Assembly (NCBI GenBank): GCA_039814715.1
Contig: JBCCAR010000016.1
Span: 1-64,000, forward strand
DNA: 64,000 bases
Direction of reading: 5' to 3'
Source: CAKZYD01 sp039814715
Lineage (GTDB): Bacteria; Pseudomonadota; Alphaproteobacteria; Sphingomonadales; CAKZYD01
Shown: positions 7,756 through 16,669 of the stretch, one piece after another
Layout of the letters: each line of letters opens with the position of its first letter
How positions within the stretch are numbered: the first letter of the stretch is position 1
Translations under genes and position numbers: made by a program
Notes under the pieces: generated by a model
What the model saw: the letters and a program-made list of their open reading frames with translations, nothing else
The model's database searches: none
Told to the model about the DNA's origin: nothing

Positions 7756-9420
7756 ATGCCGCCTATGGCCAATCCACAATATGTGTACGTGATGAACGGT
7801 CTATCGAAGACTTATCCTGGCGGCAAACAGGTGCTGAACAATGTCACGCTCAGCTTTCTGCCTGGCGTCAAGATCGGCGTCATCGGCGTAAACGGCGCTG
7901 GCAAATCCACGCTCATGAAGATCATGTCCGGCATCGATACCGAATTCCAAGGCGAAGCTTGGGCGGCTGAGGGCGTAAAAGTCGGGTATTTGCCGCAAGA
8001 ACCGCAACTGGAGGAAGATAAAACCGTCTTTGAAAATGTCATGCTTGGCGTTGCTGAAAAGCAGGCCGTGCTGGACCGCTATAACGCGCTAGCAGCAGAG
8101 TGGTCCGATGAGACGGCAGATGAGCTGGGCAAGCTGCAAGATATCATCGATGCGCAAGACCTGTGGGAGCTCGAAAATCATGTCGAGATTGCGATGGAAG
8201 CGCTGCGCTGCCCGCCCGGCGATGCAGACGTGAGCAATCTGTCTGGCGGGGAGCGCCGCCGGGTCGCGCTGACGCGGCTGTTGCTGGAAAAGCCAGACAT
8301 TCTCATGCTGGATGAGCCGACAAACCATTTGGACGCGGAGTCCGTGGCATGGCTAGAGAAACACCTGCAGGATTATAAGGGCACCGTCATCTTGGTCACG
8401 CACGACCGCTATTTCTTGGACAATGTGGTGAAGTGGGTGCTTGAACTGGACCGGGGACGCGGCATTCCGTTTGAAGGCAATTATTCCGCTTGGTTGGAGG
8501 CAAAGCAAAAACGCCTAGGCCAGGAAGAACGCACGGAAGAAGCGCGCCAAAAGGCGATTGCCCAAGAGCTCGAATGGATACGCTCATCGCCCAAAGCGCG
8601 GCAAGCAAAATCCAAAGCCCGGATCAAGGCTTATGATGAGCTGGTGGAACGCCAAAATGAACGCGCCCCTGGCAAAGCGCAGATTCTCATCCAAGTGCCC
8701 GAGCGCCTTGGCAACCGCGTGATTGAAGCCAAAAAATTAAAGAAGGGCTTTGGCGAAAAGCTGTTGATTGATGGTCTGGAATTCTCGCTGCCGCCTGGCG
8801 GTATTGTTGGCGTGATTGGCCCCAATGGCGCAGGCAAATCTACACTCTTCCGCATGATCGTCGGCCAGGAACAGCCTGATGATGGCGCGTTGGACGTCGG
8901 TGATAGCGTTCAGATCGGCTATGTGGACCAGTCCCGCGATTCGCTCGACCCTAATAAGAACGTATGGGAGGAGATTTCTGACGGTCTTGATATGTTGGAA
9001 TTTGGTAAACGCGAAATCTCCTCGCGCGCCTATGTGGGGGCTTTTAACTTCAAAGGCCCCGACCAGCAGAAAAAGGTTGGACAGCTCTCCGGCGGAGAGC
9101 GTAACCGCGTTCACCTCGCAAAGATGCTATCAAAGGGCGGCAACGTCCTCCTGCTCGATGAGCCGACCAATGATCTTGACGTTGAAACGCTGCGTGCGCT
9201 TGAAGAAGCGCTGGAGACTTTTGCTGGATGCGCAGTGGTGATCAGCCACGACCGGTTCTTCCTAGACCGGCTGGCAACCCATATTCTTGCCTTTGAAGGC
9301 GACAGCCATGTGGAGTGGTTTGAAGGCAATTTTGAAGCCTATGAAGAAGATCGCCGCCGCCGGCTCGGCGATGCAGCAGATAGGCCGCACCGCTTGACGT
9401 ACAAAAAGTTCACGCGCTAG
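7756..9420 (+). CDS. ettA: Energy-dependent translational throttle protein EttA (ABC-F)
   Basis: A 554-residue cytosolic ABC-F ATPase, the same length as E. coli EttA. These proteins bind the ribosomal E site and gate entry into elongation according to the ATP/ADP ratio. Two ATPase domains are visible: Walker A GVNGAGKST near residue 44, signature SGGERRR and Walker B DEPTNHLD in the first; GPNGAGKST, SGGERNR and DEPTNDLD in the second, joined by a charged helical linker around residues 245-320. There are no membrane helices. The ATG at 7756 has GAAGGA upstream; a second in-frame ATG at 7765 is possible. Confidence 0.96.
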   Translation: MPPMANPQYVYVMNGLSKTYPGGKQVLNNVTLSFLPGVKIGVIGVNGAGKSTLMKIMSGIDTEFQGEAWAAEGVKVGYLPQEPQLEEDKTVFENVMLGVAEKQAVLDRYNALAAEWSDETADELGKLQDIIDAQDLWELENHVEIAMEALRCPPGDADVSNLSGGERRRVALTRLLLEKPDILMLDEPTNHLDAESVAWLEKHLQDYKGTVILVTHDRYFLDNVVKWVLELDRGRGIPFEGNYSAWLEAKQKRLGQEERTEEARQKAIAQELEWIRSSPKARQAKSKARIKAYDELVERQNERAPGKAQILIQVPERLGNRVIEAKKLKKGFGEKLLIDGLEFSLPPGGIVGVIGPNGAGKSTLFRMIVGQEQPDDGALDVGDSVQIGYVDQSRDSLDPNKNVWEEISDGLDMLEFGKREISSRAYVGAFNFKGPDQQKKVGQLSGGERNRVHLAKMLSKGGNVLLLDEPTNDLDVETLRALEEALETFAGCAVVISHDRFFLDRLATHILAFEGDSHVEWFEGNFEAYEEDRRRRLGDAADRPHRLTYKKFTR

Positions 9421-9472
9421 CGCTGGGAGATGGACGATTGATGCAGGCGTTACTGCGGCATTAAAGCCCAGC

Positions 9473-10018
9473 TTGCCAAACCCTGGCAGCTTGCTTGCGG
9501 TATGGCAGCGCGGGATTGAGACAGAACGACTGCGCCTTGTCGCCCCAGGCCCCGCGCTGACGCAGGCTTGGGAAGCGCTACATACTGATCCGCAGGTGAA
9601 CCGCTATCTTTATGGCCCACAAATGACAGCCGCCGACAGTTGGCGCGATCTTGCTTTTTGTATTGGCCATGCGGCGTTGCGCGGTTTTTCCATGTGGGCT
9701 ATTGTCTGCCGTAGTAGCGGCGACTTTTTGGGCCGCGTAGGGCCTTGGATGCCGGAAGGATGGCCAGGGCTGGAGATAGGCTGGGCGCTAGACCCACGCG
9801 TTCAAGGCCGCGGCTATGCGACAGAGGCGGCGCGTGCAGCGCTCACCTGGACCGCGCGCCATTTGCCTGCCGCTGCGAGCGCCATTCATTCACTGCATCC
9901 TGACAATGCGCCGTCCTTGTCGCTTGCGCAGCGTCTCGGGGCGCAGCCGTTGGGCGAGGCAACCATTAGCGGGCATCAATACCAAGTATGGGTCAGCGCC
10001 CTGAGCGACTGGCGCTAA
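9473..10018 (+). CDS. GNAT family N-acetyltransferase (RimJ/RimL type)
   Basis: A 181-residue protein with the RimJ/RimL pattern: early IETERLRLVAPGP, central GWALDPRVQGRGYATEAARA containing the R-G-x-G/A acetyl-CoA loop, and the late DNAPSLSLAQRLGAQPLGE. Such enzymes acetylate an amino group of a protein N-terminus, antibiotic or metabolite; the target cannot be told. No ATG is suitable: the start is TTG at 9473, or an earlier rare codon near 9437 behind GGGAGA. It follows ettA on the same strand, and its stop interlocks with the stop of mlaA (10015-10018). Confidence 0.83.
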   Translation: MPNPGSLLAVWQRGIETERLRLVAPGPALTQAWEALHTDPQVNRYLYGPQMTAADSWRDLAFCIGHAALRGFSMWAIVCRSSGDFLGRVGPWMPEGWPGLEIGWALDPRVQGRGYATEAARAALTWTARHLPAAASAIHSLHPDNAPSLSLAQRLGAQPLGEATISGHQYQVWVSALSDWR

Positions 10019-10779
10019 AAATCATCCGCAAATGGATCAAACGCATCGTTGATGGGTGGATCGCCGTCATAGATGTCAAATTCACGGTTCTGCCGGTAGC
10101 CGGAGCGAATGGCGGCGTATGAATCCTGGCTTTGCGTTACCAGCGCGTCAAATTGGTCTAGCACCTGCTCGCGCTGCACTAAGATATTGCCTGCCGTCAT
10201 CCCGATATTGGCGGTGTTCAAATCCTCCACACGCAAATAGAGCCCCACGGGGTCGCCAAGTGCCTGGCCAATAAAGCCCGTGAAATCGCGGGCATTCGAG
10301 GGCCCAAGCAGGGGCAGCATAATGAAAGGTCCTTCATCGATGCCCCATGTGGCGAAGGTCTGGCCCAAGTCTTCATCAGCGGACGAAACGCCGAAATCGC
10401 TGGCTGCATCAAATAGCCCGCCAATGCCAACAGTTGAGTTGATAACAAGGCGGCCAAGATTGCGACCCGCGCGGCCAAATTTGCCTTGGAAGATGTTATT
10501 GATGAACGACCACGGCTCGGTCAGGTTGTCAAAAGCGTTGCGGATGCCAACGCGAAACGGTTCCGGTGTAACAGCGCGGTAGCCGATTGCCAGCGGCCGC
10601 AGTGTCACCTTATCAACCGCTTGATTGACCCGCCACACGCCGCGGTTCCAGGGCTCAAAAGGGTCTTTGTTCTGTTCGAACGCGGCGAGTTCAGCCGGGT
10701 CTGTTGGTTTTTTCGCGCAGCCGCTCAGAACCGCTGCCGCCAGGAAAAAACTTATCAAAATATTCAATCTGTTAGGCAA
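10015..10779 (-). CDS. mlaA: MlaA family outer-membrane lipoprotein (VacJ)
   Basis: A 254-residue lipoprotein with a signal peptide ending in the lipobox VLSGC (Cys21). The conserved body is typical of MlaA: DPFEPWNRGVWRVNQAVDK, then NNIFQGKFGRAGRNLGRLVINSTVGIGG split over residues 92-119, and GPFIMLPLLGPSNARD. MlaA sits in the outer-membrane inner leaflet and withdraws misplaced phospholipids for return by the Mla pathway. The TTG start is supported by GAGGAG about 9 bases upstream. The C-terminus is acidic (DPFADDF). No other mla genes are nearby. Confidence 0.93.
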   Translation of the reverse strand: MPNRLNILISFFLAAAVLSGCAKKPTDPAELAAFEQNKDPFEPWNRGVWRVNQAVDKVTLRPLAIGYRAVTPEPFRVGIRNAFDNLTEPWSFINNIFQGKFGRAGRNLGRLVINSTVGIGGLFDAASDFGVSSADEDLGQTFATWGIDEGPFIMLPLLGPSNARDFTGFIGQALGDPVGLYLRVEDLNTANIGMTAGNILVQREQVLDQFDALVTQSQDSYAAIRSGYRQNREFDIYDGDPPINDAFDPFADDF

Positions 10780-10890
10780 AGCCAGTCACTCCTCACCTTG
10801 AGCACATAAACTGCTTGGCCAGGATTTCCAAGTCTTCTTGCCTTCAAGCTTACACGCGGCATACCTCGCCGAAGAAACCGGTTGATTTAA

Positions 10891-10906
10891 ATAACGATAT
10901 CTTTAT
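10891..10906. promoter_or_regulatory. Candidate operator of the ArsR-type methionine regulator
   Basis: ATAACGATATCTTTAT is a 16-base palindrome centred on GATATC with one mismatched pair. It ends 25 bases before the ATG of the ArsR-methyltransferase regulator that heads the metF-metH operon. ArsR-family regulators of methionine metabolism in Proteobacteria (SahR/SamR type) bind AT-rich palindromes with a GATATC-like centre. Position and symmetry suggest autoregulation, and control of the whole operon. Confidence 0.6.
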
Positions 10907-10931
10907 ATCTCTATGCAAATTTGAGGGCCTT

Positions 10932-11918
10932 ATGGATAGTGTTTTAAACCTGCTTCGTGCCGCTGGAGAGCAAACGCGCTTGCGCATTTTGTTGTTGCTC
11001 CATGATGGCGAGCTTACAGTATCGGAGCTGGTCAACATTCTCGGCCAAAGCCAGCCCCGCGTGTCGCGACATTTAAAGCTACTCGCGAGCAGTGGCTTAG
11101 TGGAATGGGTGCGTGAAGGCAGCTGGGTATTTTACCGTCTCGCCCGTGATGAGGCTGGCGCGGCCTTAGTCAATTGGGTCATTAAGCACGGTAACTTGCG
11201 CGATGAGAAAGTGCGCCATGATCAGACGCGGTTGGAGCGAGTACGAGATGAACGCCGCGCGGCTGCAGATGCATATTTTGAAAAAAATGCGGCCCAGTGG
11301 GATCAAATCCGAACTCTACAGGGGTCTGACGCAGCGGTTGAAAGTGCTTTGCTTCAGGCAAGCGCGGCAGCGGCCAGCCAGGGTCCAGTCCGCCTTTTAG
11401 ATATTGGAACAGGCACCGGCCGGTTGTTGGAGGTGTTTGCGCCCAAGGTTGCTGACGGCCTGGGCATTGATAGCAATATGCAAATGCTCAAAATTGCCCG
11501 CGCTCGGCTGTCGCCAAATGCCTTGGGTCATTGCAGTGTCCAGGCGGGTGATATGTACGGACTTGATTTGCCAGATGCCTCCCGCAACATCGTGATTTTA
11601 CATCAAGTGCTTCATTTCGCTGATTCGCCCAAGGCTGTACTTTCAGAAGCAGCCCGAGTTCTAGCGCCAGGCGGGTGCCTCCTCATTGCCGATTACGCGC
11701 CGCACACCCATGAAGTTCTGCGCGAAAAGCATGCTCACCGGCGGCTGGGCTTTTCAAAGCAAGATATCATTCGTTGGTGCAGCGCTGCTGGCCTCAAGCC
11801 AAGCCATGTTGAGCGCGTTGATGGACCAGAATTGAAAATAGATGTTTGGGCGGCGCGTCATAGCGCTGCGCTAGCATCAGACCTTGGAAAGGAAGAACGC
11901 CATGTCCCCGTCCATTGA
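10932..11918 (+). CDS. ArsR-family regulator fused to a SAM-dependent methyltransferase
   Basis: A 328-residue two-domain protein. Residues 1-90 are an ArsR winged helix (GEQTRLRILLLLHDGELTVS, then SQPRVSRHLKLLASSGLVEW). Residues about 140-310 are a class I methyltransferase fold with SAM motif I LLDIGTGTGRLLEVFAP and a later VLAPGGCLLIADY. Such fusions head methionine-cycle operons in alphaproteobacteria, where the methyltransferase-like domain may sense SAM or SAH. The ATG at 10932 is preferred over upstream in-frame codons because GAGGG lies 5 bases ahead and the candidate operator lies before it. metF begins inside its 3' end. Confidence 0.85.
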   Translation: MDSVLNLLRAAGEQTRLRILLLLHDGELTVSELVNILGQSQPRVSRHLKLLASSGLVEWVREGSWVFYRLARDEAGAALVNWVIKHGNLRDEKVRHDQTRLERVRDERRAAADAYFEKNAAQWDQIRTLQGSDAAVESALLQASAAAASQGPVRLLDIGTGTGRLLEVFAPKVADGLGIDSNMQMLKIARARLSPNALGHCSVQAGDMYGLDLPDASRNIVILHQVLHFADSPKAVLSEAARVLAPGGCLLIADYAPHTHEVLREKHAHRRLGFSKQDIIRWCSAAGLKPSHVERVDGPELKIDVWAARHSAALASDLGKEERHVPVH

Positions 11919-12843
11919 TGCAGCGCGCCAGGCCAGCGACGCTCTGCTGTCTTTGTTTCAGCCGCCCGGCGGGGATATTAAAGTCTCCTTTGAATTCTTT
12001 CCGCCCAAAAGCGAGAAGATGGAAGAGACTCTTTGGCAGTCGATCCGCCGGCTGGAAGGCTTTTCGCCGCGCTTTGTGTCGGTCACTTACGGCGCTGGCG
12101 GCACAACGCGTGAGCGCACACACCGTACTGTCACCCGCTTGCTTGAAGAAACGCAGCTCAAGCCCGCAGCTCATTTAACCTGTGTTGGGGCCCCGCGCGC
12201 AGATGTTGATGCAGTTGTGGATGCTTATTGGGACGCCGGCGTGCGCCATATCGTGGCCCTGCGCGGCGATCCAGAGGATGCCTCCGCGGGGTTCCAGCCC
12301 CATCCTGAAGGGTACGAAAGCTCTGTCGACCTCATCAAATCCATCACGTCGAAACACCCGTTTGAAATCTCCGTCGGCTGCTATCCCGAGCAGCATCCAG
12401 AAGCCAAAAACATGGACGCGGACATTGAATACCTCAAAGCGAAAATCGACGCTGGCGCCACCCAGGCCATCAGCCAATTCTTTTTTGAGAGCAACACCTT
12501 TCTCAGGTTCTTAGACAAAGCCCGCGCGGCTGGGATCACCGTACCCATTCTGCCAGGCCTGTTGCCGGTTACGAATTTTAAGCAGCTGACGAAATTCGCT
12601 GCGGGATGCGGGGCTGCTGTTCCGGGCTGGATGGCGCACCTTTTTGAAGGCCTAGATGATGAACCTGCCACCCGCAATCTGGTGGCTGCTGCACTGGCAG
12701 CTGAACAGTGCCGCAGGCTCTACCAGGCCGGCATTCGCGATTTTCACTTCTACACGCTGAACCGCGCAGAGCTGACCTATGGCCTTTGCCATATGCTCGG
12801 CCTTCGAGCAAAAACGACCATAAGGGAGGCAAACGCAGCATGA
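11902..12843 (+). CDS. metF: 5,10-methylenetetrahydrofolate reductase
   Basis: A 313-residue FAD-containing TIM-barrel enzyme that reduces 5,10-methylene-THF to 5-methyl-THF, the methyl donor for methionine synthase. Diagnostic segments are SFEFFPPKSEKMEETLW near the N-terminus, TYGAGGTTRERT, HLTCVGAPRADVD, VALRGDPED and ISQFFFESNTFLRFLDKAR. The ATG at 11902 has GGAAAGGAAG upstream and overlaps the end of the ArsR-type regulator by 17 bases. The stop overlaps the next start as ATGA, so translation of metF and the homocysteine-domain gene is coupled. Confidence 0.96.
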   Translation: MSPSIDAARQASDALLSLFQPPGGDIKVSFEFFPPKSEKMEETLWQSIRRLEGFSPRFVSVTYGAGGTTRERTHRTVTRLLEETQLKPAAHLTCVGAPRADVDAVVDAYWDAGVRHIVALRGDPEDASAGFQPHPEGYESSVDLIKSITSKHPFEISVGCYPEQHPEAKNMDADIEYLKAKIDAGATQAISQFFFESNTFLRFLDKARAAGITVPILPGLLPVTNFKQLTKFAAGCGAAVPGWMAHLFEGLDDEPATRNLVAAALAAEQCRRLYQAGIRDFHFYTLNRAELTYGLCHMLGLRAKTTIREANAA

Positions 12844-13898
12844 CGCAAACCAGAGCAGAGAGAGCAGCTAAATTGCGCGAGATGGCTGCAAAGCGTATCT
12901 TGGTAAAAGATGGGCCTTATGGAACTGAAATTCAGCGCCGCAAGCTCAATGAAGCTGATTTTCGCGGAGAACGCTTTGCTGATCACCCCAGTGACCTCAA
13001 AGGCAACAATGACATTCTAAGCCTAACACGGCCAGATGTGCTTCGCGATATTGCGCGCGATTACATTGCCGCAGGCGCAGATTTGCTCGCAACGAACACC
13101 TTCAACGCCAACTCGATCAGCCAAGCTGATTACGGCACTGAAAGTGTGACCTTTGATATTAATAAGGCTGCAGCAAAGCTGCTGCGCCAAGAGTGTGACG
13201 CAGCGTCGACCCCGGAAAAGCCGCTCTTCGTTGCGGGCTCCATCGGCCCAACCAATAAGACCCTATCCGTCTCGCCAAAGGTAAGCGATCCTGGCTACCG
13301 CGAAGTGACCTTCGATGAGGTCAAAAATGTTTACCGCGAACAAGTCGAAGGCCTGTTAGACGGCGGCGCAGATGTGATCTTGGTTGAGACCGTGTTCGAT
13401 AGTCTCAATGCTAAGGCGGCTTTGTTTGCCGCTTCAGAGGCTGGGGAAGAGCGGGAGGAAGAAATCCCTGTGATGGTGTCCCTGACGCTCACTGATATGG
13501 CAGGGCGCAACCTATCAGGCCAAAGCCCAGAGGCTTTTTGGTATTCAGTGCGGCATGTTAAGCCGATTTTGTTCGGCCTCAATTGTTCCTTCGGCGCGAA
13601 AGACTTGAGGGCTTATGTGGCGAGCTTATCAAAGATTACCGATACGCTAATCTGCGTATACCCCAATGCTGGTCTGCCAAATGATCTTGGCGAATATGAC
13701 GAAGCGCCGAACGAAACAGCGGCGTTGATTGAAGAATGGGCGGATAATGGTTTGATTAATATGATCGGCGGATGTTGCGGCACAACGCCGGACCATATCG
13801 CTGCCATTGGCCGCGCTGTCGCTGGTCATCCCCCGCGCCCGATCCCGCAGCTGGAACCGCGCATGCGGCTCGCCGGCATTGATCCCCATATCTTTTAA
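12840..13898 (+). CDS. metH: Methionine synthase, homocysteine-binding module (split MetH)
   Basis: A 352-residue protein equal to the N-terminal homocysteine methyltransferase domain of MetH. Zinc ligands that activate the homocysteine thiol are seen in GLNCSFGA (Cys249) and GGCCGTTPDH (Cys312, Cys313); VAGSIGPTNK and ATNTFNANS are family motifs. It lacks the folate, cobalamin and reactivation domains, which are in the next gene 16 bases downstream. Two-gene MetH is known in alphaproteobacteria. The start overlaps the metF stop as ATGA. This is a natural split, not a frameshift, because each part has its own start and the gap is clean. Confidence 0.93.
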   Translation: MTQTRAERAAKLREMAAKRILVKDGPYGTEIQRRKLNEADFRGERFADHPSDLKGNNDILSLTRPDVLRDIARDYIAAGADLLATNTFNANSISQADYGTESVTFDINKAAAKLLRQECDAASTPEKPLFVAGSIGPTNKTLSVSPKVSDPGYREVTFDEVKNVYREQVEGLLDGGADVILVETVFDSLNAKAALFAASEAGEEREEEIPVMVSLTLTDMAGRNLSGQSPEAFWYSVRHVKPILFGLNCSFGAKDLRAYVASLSKITDTLICVYPNAGLPNDLGEYDEAPNETAALIEEWADNGLINMIGGCCGTTPDHIAAIGRAVAGHPPRPIPQLEPRMRLAGIDPHIF

Positions 13899-13914
13899 TT
13901 AAAGCGACACTTTC

Positions 13915-16557
13915 ATGACCCAGCAAACCGCGCAATTCATCAATGTCGGGGAGCGGACCAACGTCACCGGTTCGGCCAAGTTCAAAAAACTGATTTTAAA
14001 TGATCAGTATGATGAGGCTTTGTCTGTTGCCCGCCAACAAGTGGAAAACGGCGCGCAGATCATTGATATCAACATGGATGAAGGGCTGCTCGACGCGGAA
14101 GCGGCCATGCAAACCTTCCTGCAGCTGATTGCCGCTGAGCCGGATATTGCGCGCGTGCCGATCATGATTGATTCGTCCAAATGGACTGTCATTGAAGCTG
14201 GCCTGAAGTGCGTGACGGGGAAATCCATCGTCAACTCGATCTCCTTAAAAGAAGGCGAAGAGGCGTTTATTCAGCACGCTAAGCTATGCCTGCGCTATGG
14301 CGCTGCCGTTGTCGTCATGGCGTTTGATGAAGAAGGCCAAGCTGATACCGTTGAGCGCAAAGTCGACATCTGTGCGCGCGCTTATGACGTGCTGGTCAAC
14401 ACCGTCGGCTTTCCAGCCGAAGACATCATTTTCGACCCCAATATCTTCGCCGTCGCAACGGGCATTGCCGAGCATAATCGCTACGGCCTTGATTTCATAG
14501 AAGCCACACGCGAGATCAAAGCGCGCTGCCCGCAGGCAAAAATCTCCGGCGGCGTGTCCAACGTGTCCTTCTCCTTTCGCGGCAACAATCCTGTGCGCGA
14601 GGCTATGCACTCGGTCTTCCTTTACCACGCTATTAAAGCGGGTATGGACATGGGCATCGTGAATGCCGGCCAGCTCACGATTTATGAGGACATCCCAAAC
14701 GATCTGCGCGAGCGGGTTGAAGACGTCGTGTTAGCGCGGCGCGAGGATGCAACCGATCGCTTGCTTGAAATCGCGGAGAAATACCGCGGCGAGGGCGGCG
14801 CGCAGAAAAAAGTGCCAGACTTGAAATGGCGCGACGCACCGGTTGAAAAGCGCCTAGCGCACGCGCTGGTTCACGGCATTACCGATTTTGTAATCGATGA
14901 TACAGAAGACGCCCGCCAAAGCGCGGAGAAGCCAATCCAAGTGATTGAAGGTCCGTTGATGGATGGCATGAACATCGTGGGTGATTTGTTTGGGTCAGGC
15001 AAAATGTTCTTGCCGCAGGTCGTCAAATCTGCGCGCGTCATGAAGCAATCCGTGGCGCACTTGATCCCCTTCATTGAAGAGGAAAAGCAGGGCGGGGAAA
15101 GCCAGGCCAAAGGCAAAATCGTGATGGCGACGGTGAAAGGCGATGTGCACGACATCGGTAAAAACATCGTTGGCGTGGTTCTGCAGTGTAACAACTTTGA
15201 AGTCATTGACCTTGGCGTCATGGTTCCAGCGCAGAAAATTCTGGATGTAGCGGAAGAAGAAGGCGCTGACATTATTGGCTTGTCCGGTTTGATCACGCCC
15301 AGCCTCGATGAAATGGTGTTCGTGTCTGAAGAAATGCAGCGCCGCGATTTTAAATGCCCGCTGCTTATTGGCGGCGCAACAACCAGCAAGGTCCACACCG
15401 CGCTGCGCATTGAACCTAAATATGACCACGCAACTGTGCATGTGCTGGATGCCAGCCGCGCGGTTGGTGTCGCCAGCAACTTGCTCAGCGATGAAGGCGC
15501 TGATGAATTCATTGATCAGGTCCGCAATGATTATGACCAAATCCGCGCCAAACGCGATGGCGGCAAGGCGATCGTCCTAGCGCCTTATGAAGAAGCAGCT
15601 GCCAATGGCGCTGCATTGGATTGGAACGGCTATCAGCCGCCCCAGCCCAAGACCATAGGTGTGACAGTGATAGAAGACTATCCGCTCGGTAAGTTGGTGG
15701 ACCGGATCGACTGGACGCCGTTCTTCCAAACTTGGGAGCTGGCAGGGCAATACCCAGCCATCTTAGAAGATGATGTGGTCGGCGAAAGCGCGCGCGGCTT
15801 GAAGGCCGATGCTGACGCCATGCTGACCCAGATTGTCGATGAAAAGTGGCTCACGGCCAAAGCTGCCTATGGCTTCTGGCCCGCGAGTGCCCGCGGTGAT
15901 GATCTGGTCGTGTGGGCTGATGAGAGCCGCAGCAAAGAGCTTGCTGTTCTGCCCATGCTGCGCCAGCAAATGCAGCGCAGGGCTGGGCGCGCCAACATGT
16001 CCCTGGCTGACTTTGTGGCGCCAGAGGAGAGCGGCGTTGCTGACTATATCGGCGGCTTTGCCGTCACCACGGGACACGGCATTGAAGAGCATATCGCTCG
16101 CTTTAAAGCCGCGCATGACGACTACAACGACATTCTCCTGAAAGCGCTCTCAGACCGGCTCGCCGAGGCTTTTGCTGAAAAGCTCCATGAAGACGTGCGC
16201 AAAACCCATTGGGGCTACGCCGCCAGCGAAGAGCTCAGCAATGAAGCCCTGATCAAAGAAAAATACCAAGGCATCCGTCCGGCACCGGGCTATCCAGCCT
16301 GCCCAGATCATAGCCTGAAGCCAATTCTGTTCGACTTGCTGGGCGCTACCAAAGCGGCTGGGATTGAACTCACCGAAAGCTTCGCCATGACACCGACCGC
16401 TGCCGTCTCGGGCCTTTATTTCAGCCACCCAGACAGCCGCTATTTCGGTGTCGGCAAAATCGGTCCAGATCAAGTCGAAAGCTACGCCGCCCGCCGCGAT
16501 GTCGATCTGGCTACGGCCACACGCTGGCTACGGCCGAATTTGGGGTATGATGCTTAG
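13915..16557 (+). CDS. metH: Methionine synthase, folate/cobalamin/reactivation modules (split MetH)
   Basis: An 880-residue protein carrying the rest of cobalamin-dependent methionine synthase. The pterin-binding domain begins NVGERTNVTGSAKFK (residues about 8-270). The cobalamin cap and Rossmann domain follow, with the base-off B12 motif GDVHDIG (Asp410, His412), then the SGLIT and GGATTS motifs. The C-terminal third is the SAM-dependent reactivation domain (about 560-880), including GIRPAPGYPACPDH. It transfers the methyl of 5-methyl-THF through methylcobalamin to homocysteine held by the partner upstream. It is last in the operon; I saw no clear hairpin terminator after it. Confidence 0.95.
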   Translation: MTQQTAQFINVGERTNVTGSAKFKKLILNDQYDEALSVARQQVENGAQIIDINMDEGLLDAEAAMQTFLQLIAAEPDIARVPIMIDSSKWTVIEAGLKCVTGKSIVNSISLKEGEEAFIQHAKLCLRYGAAVVVMAFDEEGQADTVERKVDICARAYDVLVNTVGFPAEDIIFDPNIFAVATGIAEHNRYGLDFIEATREIKARCPQAKISGGVSNVSFSFRGNNPVREAMHSVFLYHAIKAGMDMGIVNAGQLTIYEDIPNDLRERVEDVVLARREDATDRLLEIAEKYRGEGGAQKKVPDLKWRDAPVEKRLAHALVHGITDFVIDDTEDARQSAEKPIQVIEGPLMDGMNIVGDLFGSGKMFLPQVVKSARVMKQSVAHLIPFIEEEKQGGESQAKGKIVMATVKGDVHDIGKNIVGVVLQCNNFEVIDLGVMVPAQKILDVAEEEGADIIGLSGLITPSLDEMVFVSEEMQRRDFKCPLLIGGATTSKVHTALRIEPKYDHATVHVLDASRAVGVASNLLSDEGADEFIDQVRNDYDQIRAKRDGGKAIVLAPYEEAAANGAALDWNGYQPPQPKTIGVTVIEDYPLGKLVDRIDWTPFFQTWELAGQYPAILEDDVVGESARGLKADADAMLTQIVDEKWLTAKAAYGFWPASARGDDLVVWADESRSKELAVLPMLRQQMQRRAGRANMSLADFVAPEESGVADYIGGFAVTTGHGIEEHIARFKAAHDDYNDILLKALSDRLAEAFAEKLHEDVRKTHWGYAASEELSNEALIKEKYQGIRPAPGYPACPDHSLKPILFDLLGATKAAGIELTESFAMTPTAAVSGLYFSHPDSRYFGVGKIGPDQVESYAARRDVDLATATRWLRPNLGYDA

Positions 16558-16669
16558 GGGTCGCTAAGAGCCCGAAGGAGACTCTGGTCGGCGCCGAATT
16601 AGCTACTCGGTTTCGCAGATGCAGCAAGAATTTGCAGTTCAAGAAGCACCTCTGGTTGAGCCGCGCAGC

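Noticed and set aside
10807..10931. Cobalamin riboswitch before the metF-metH operon
   Set aside because: The space is too short, no B12-box-like sequence or large stem structure is seen, and a protein operator palindrome fits better.
16558..16669. Possible terminator between metH and the DUF4435 gene
   Set aside because: Only a short imperfect pairing near AGAGCCCGAAGGAGACTCT and no T run.
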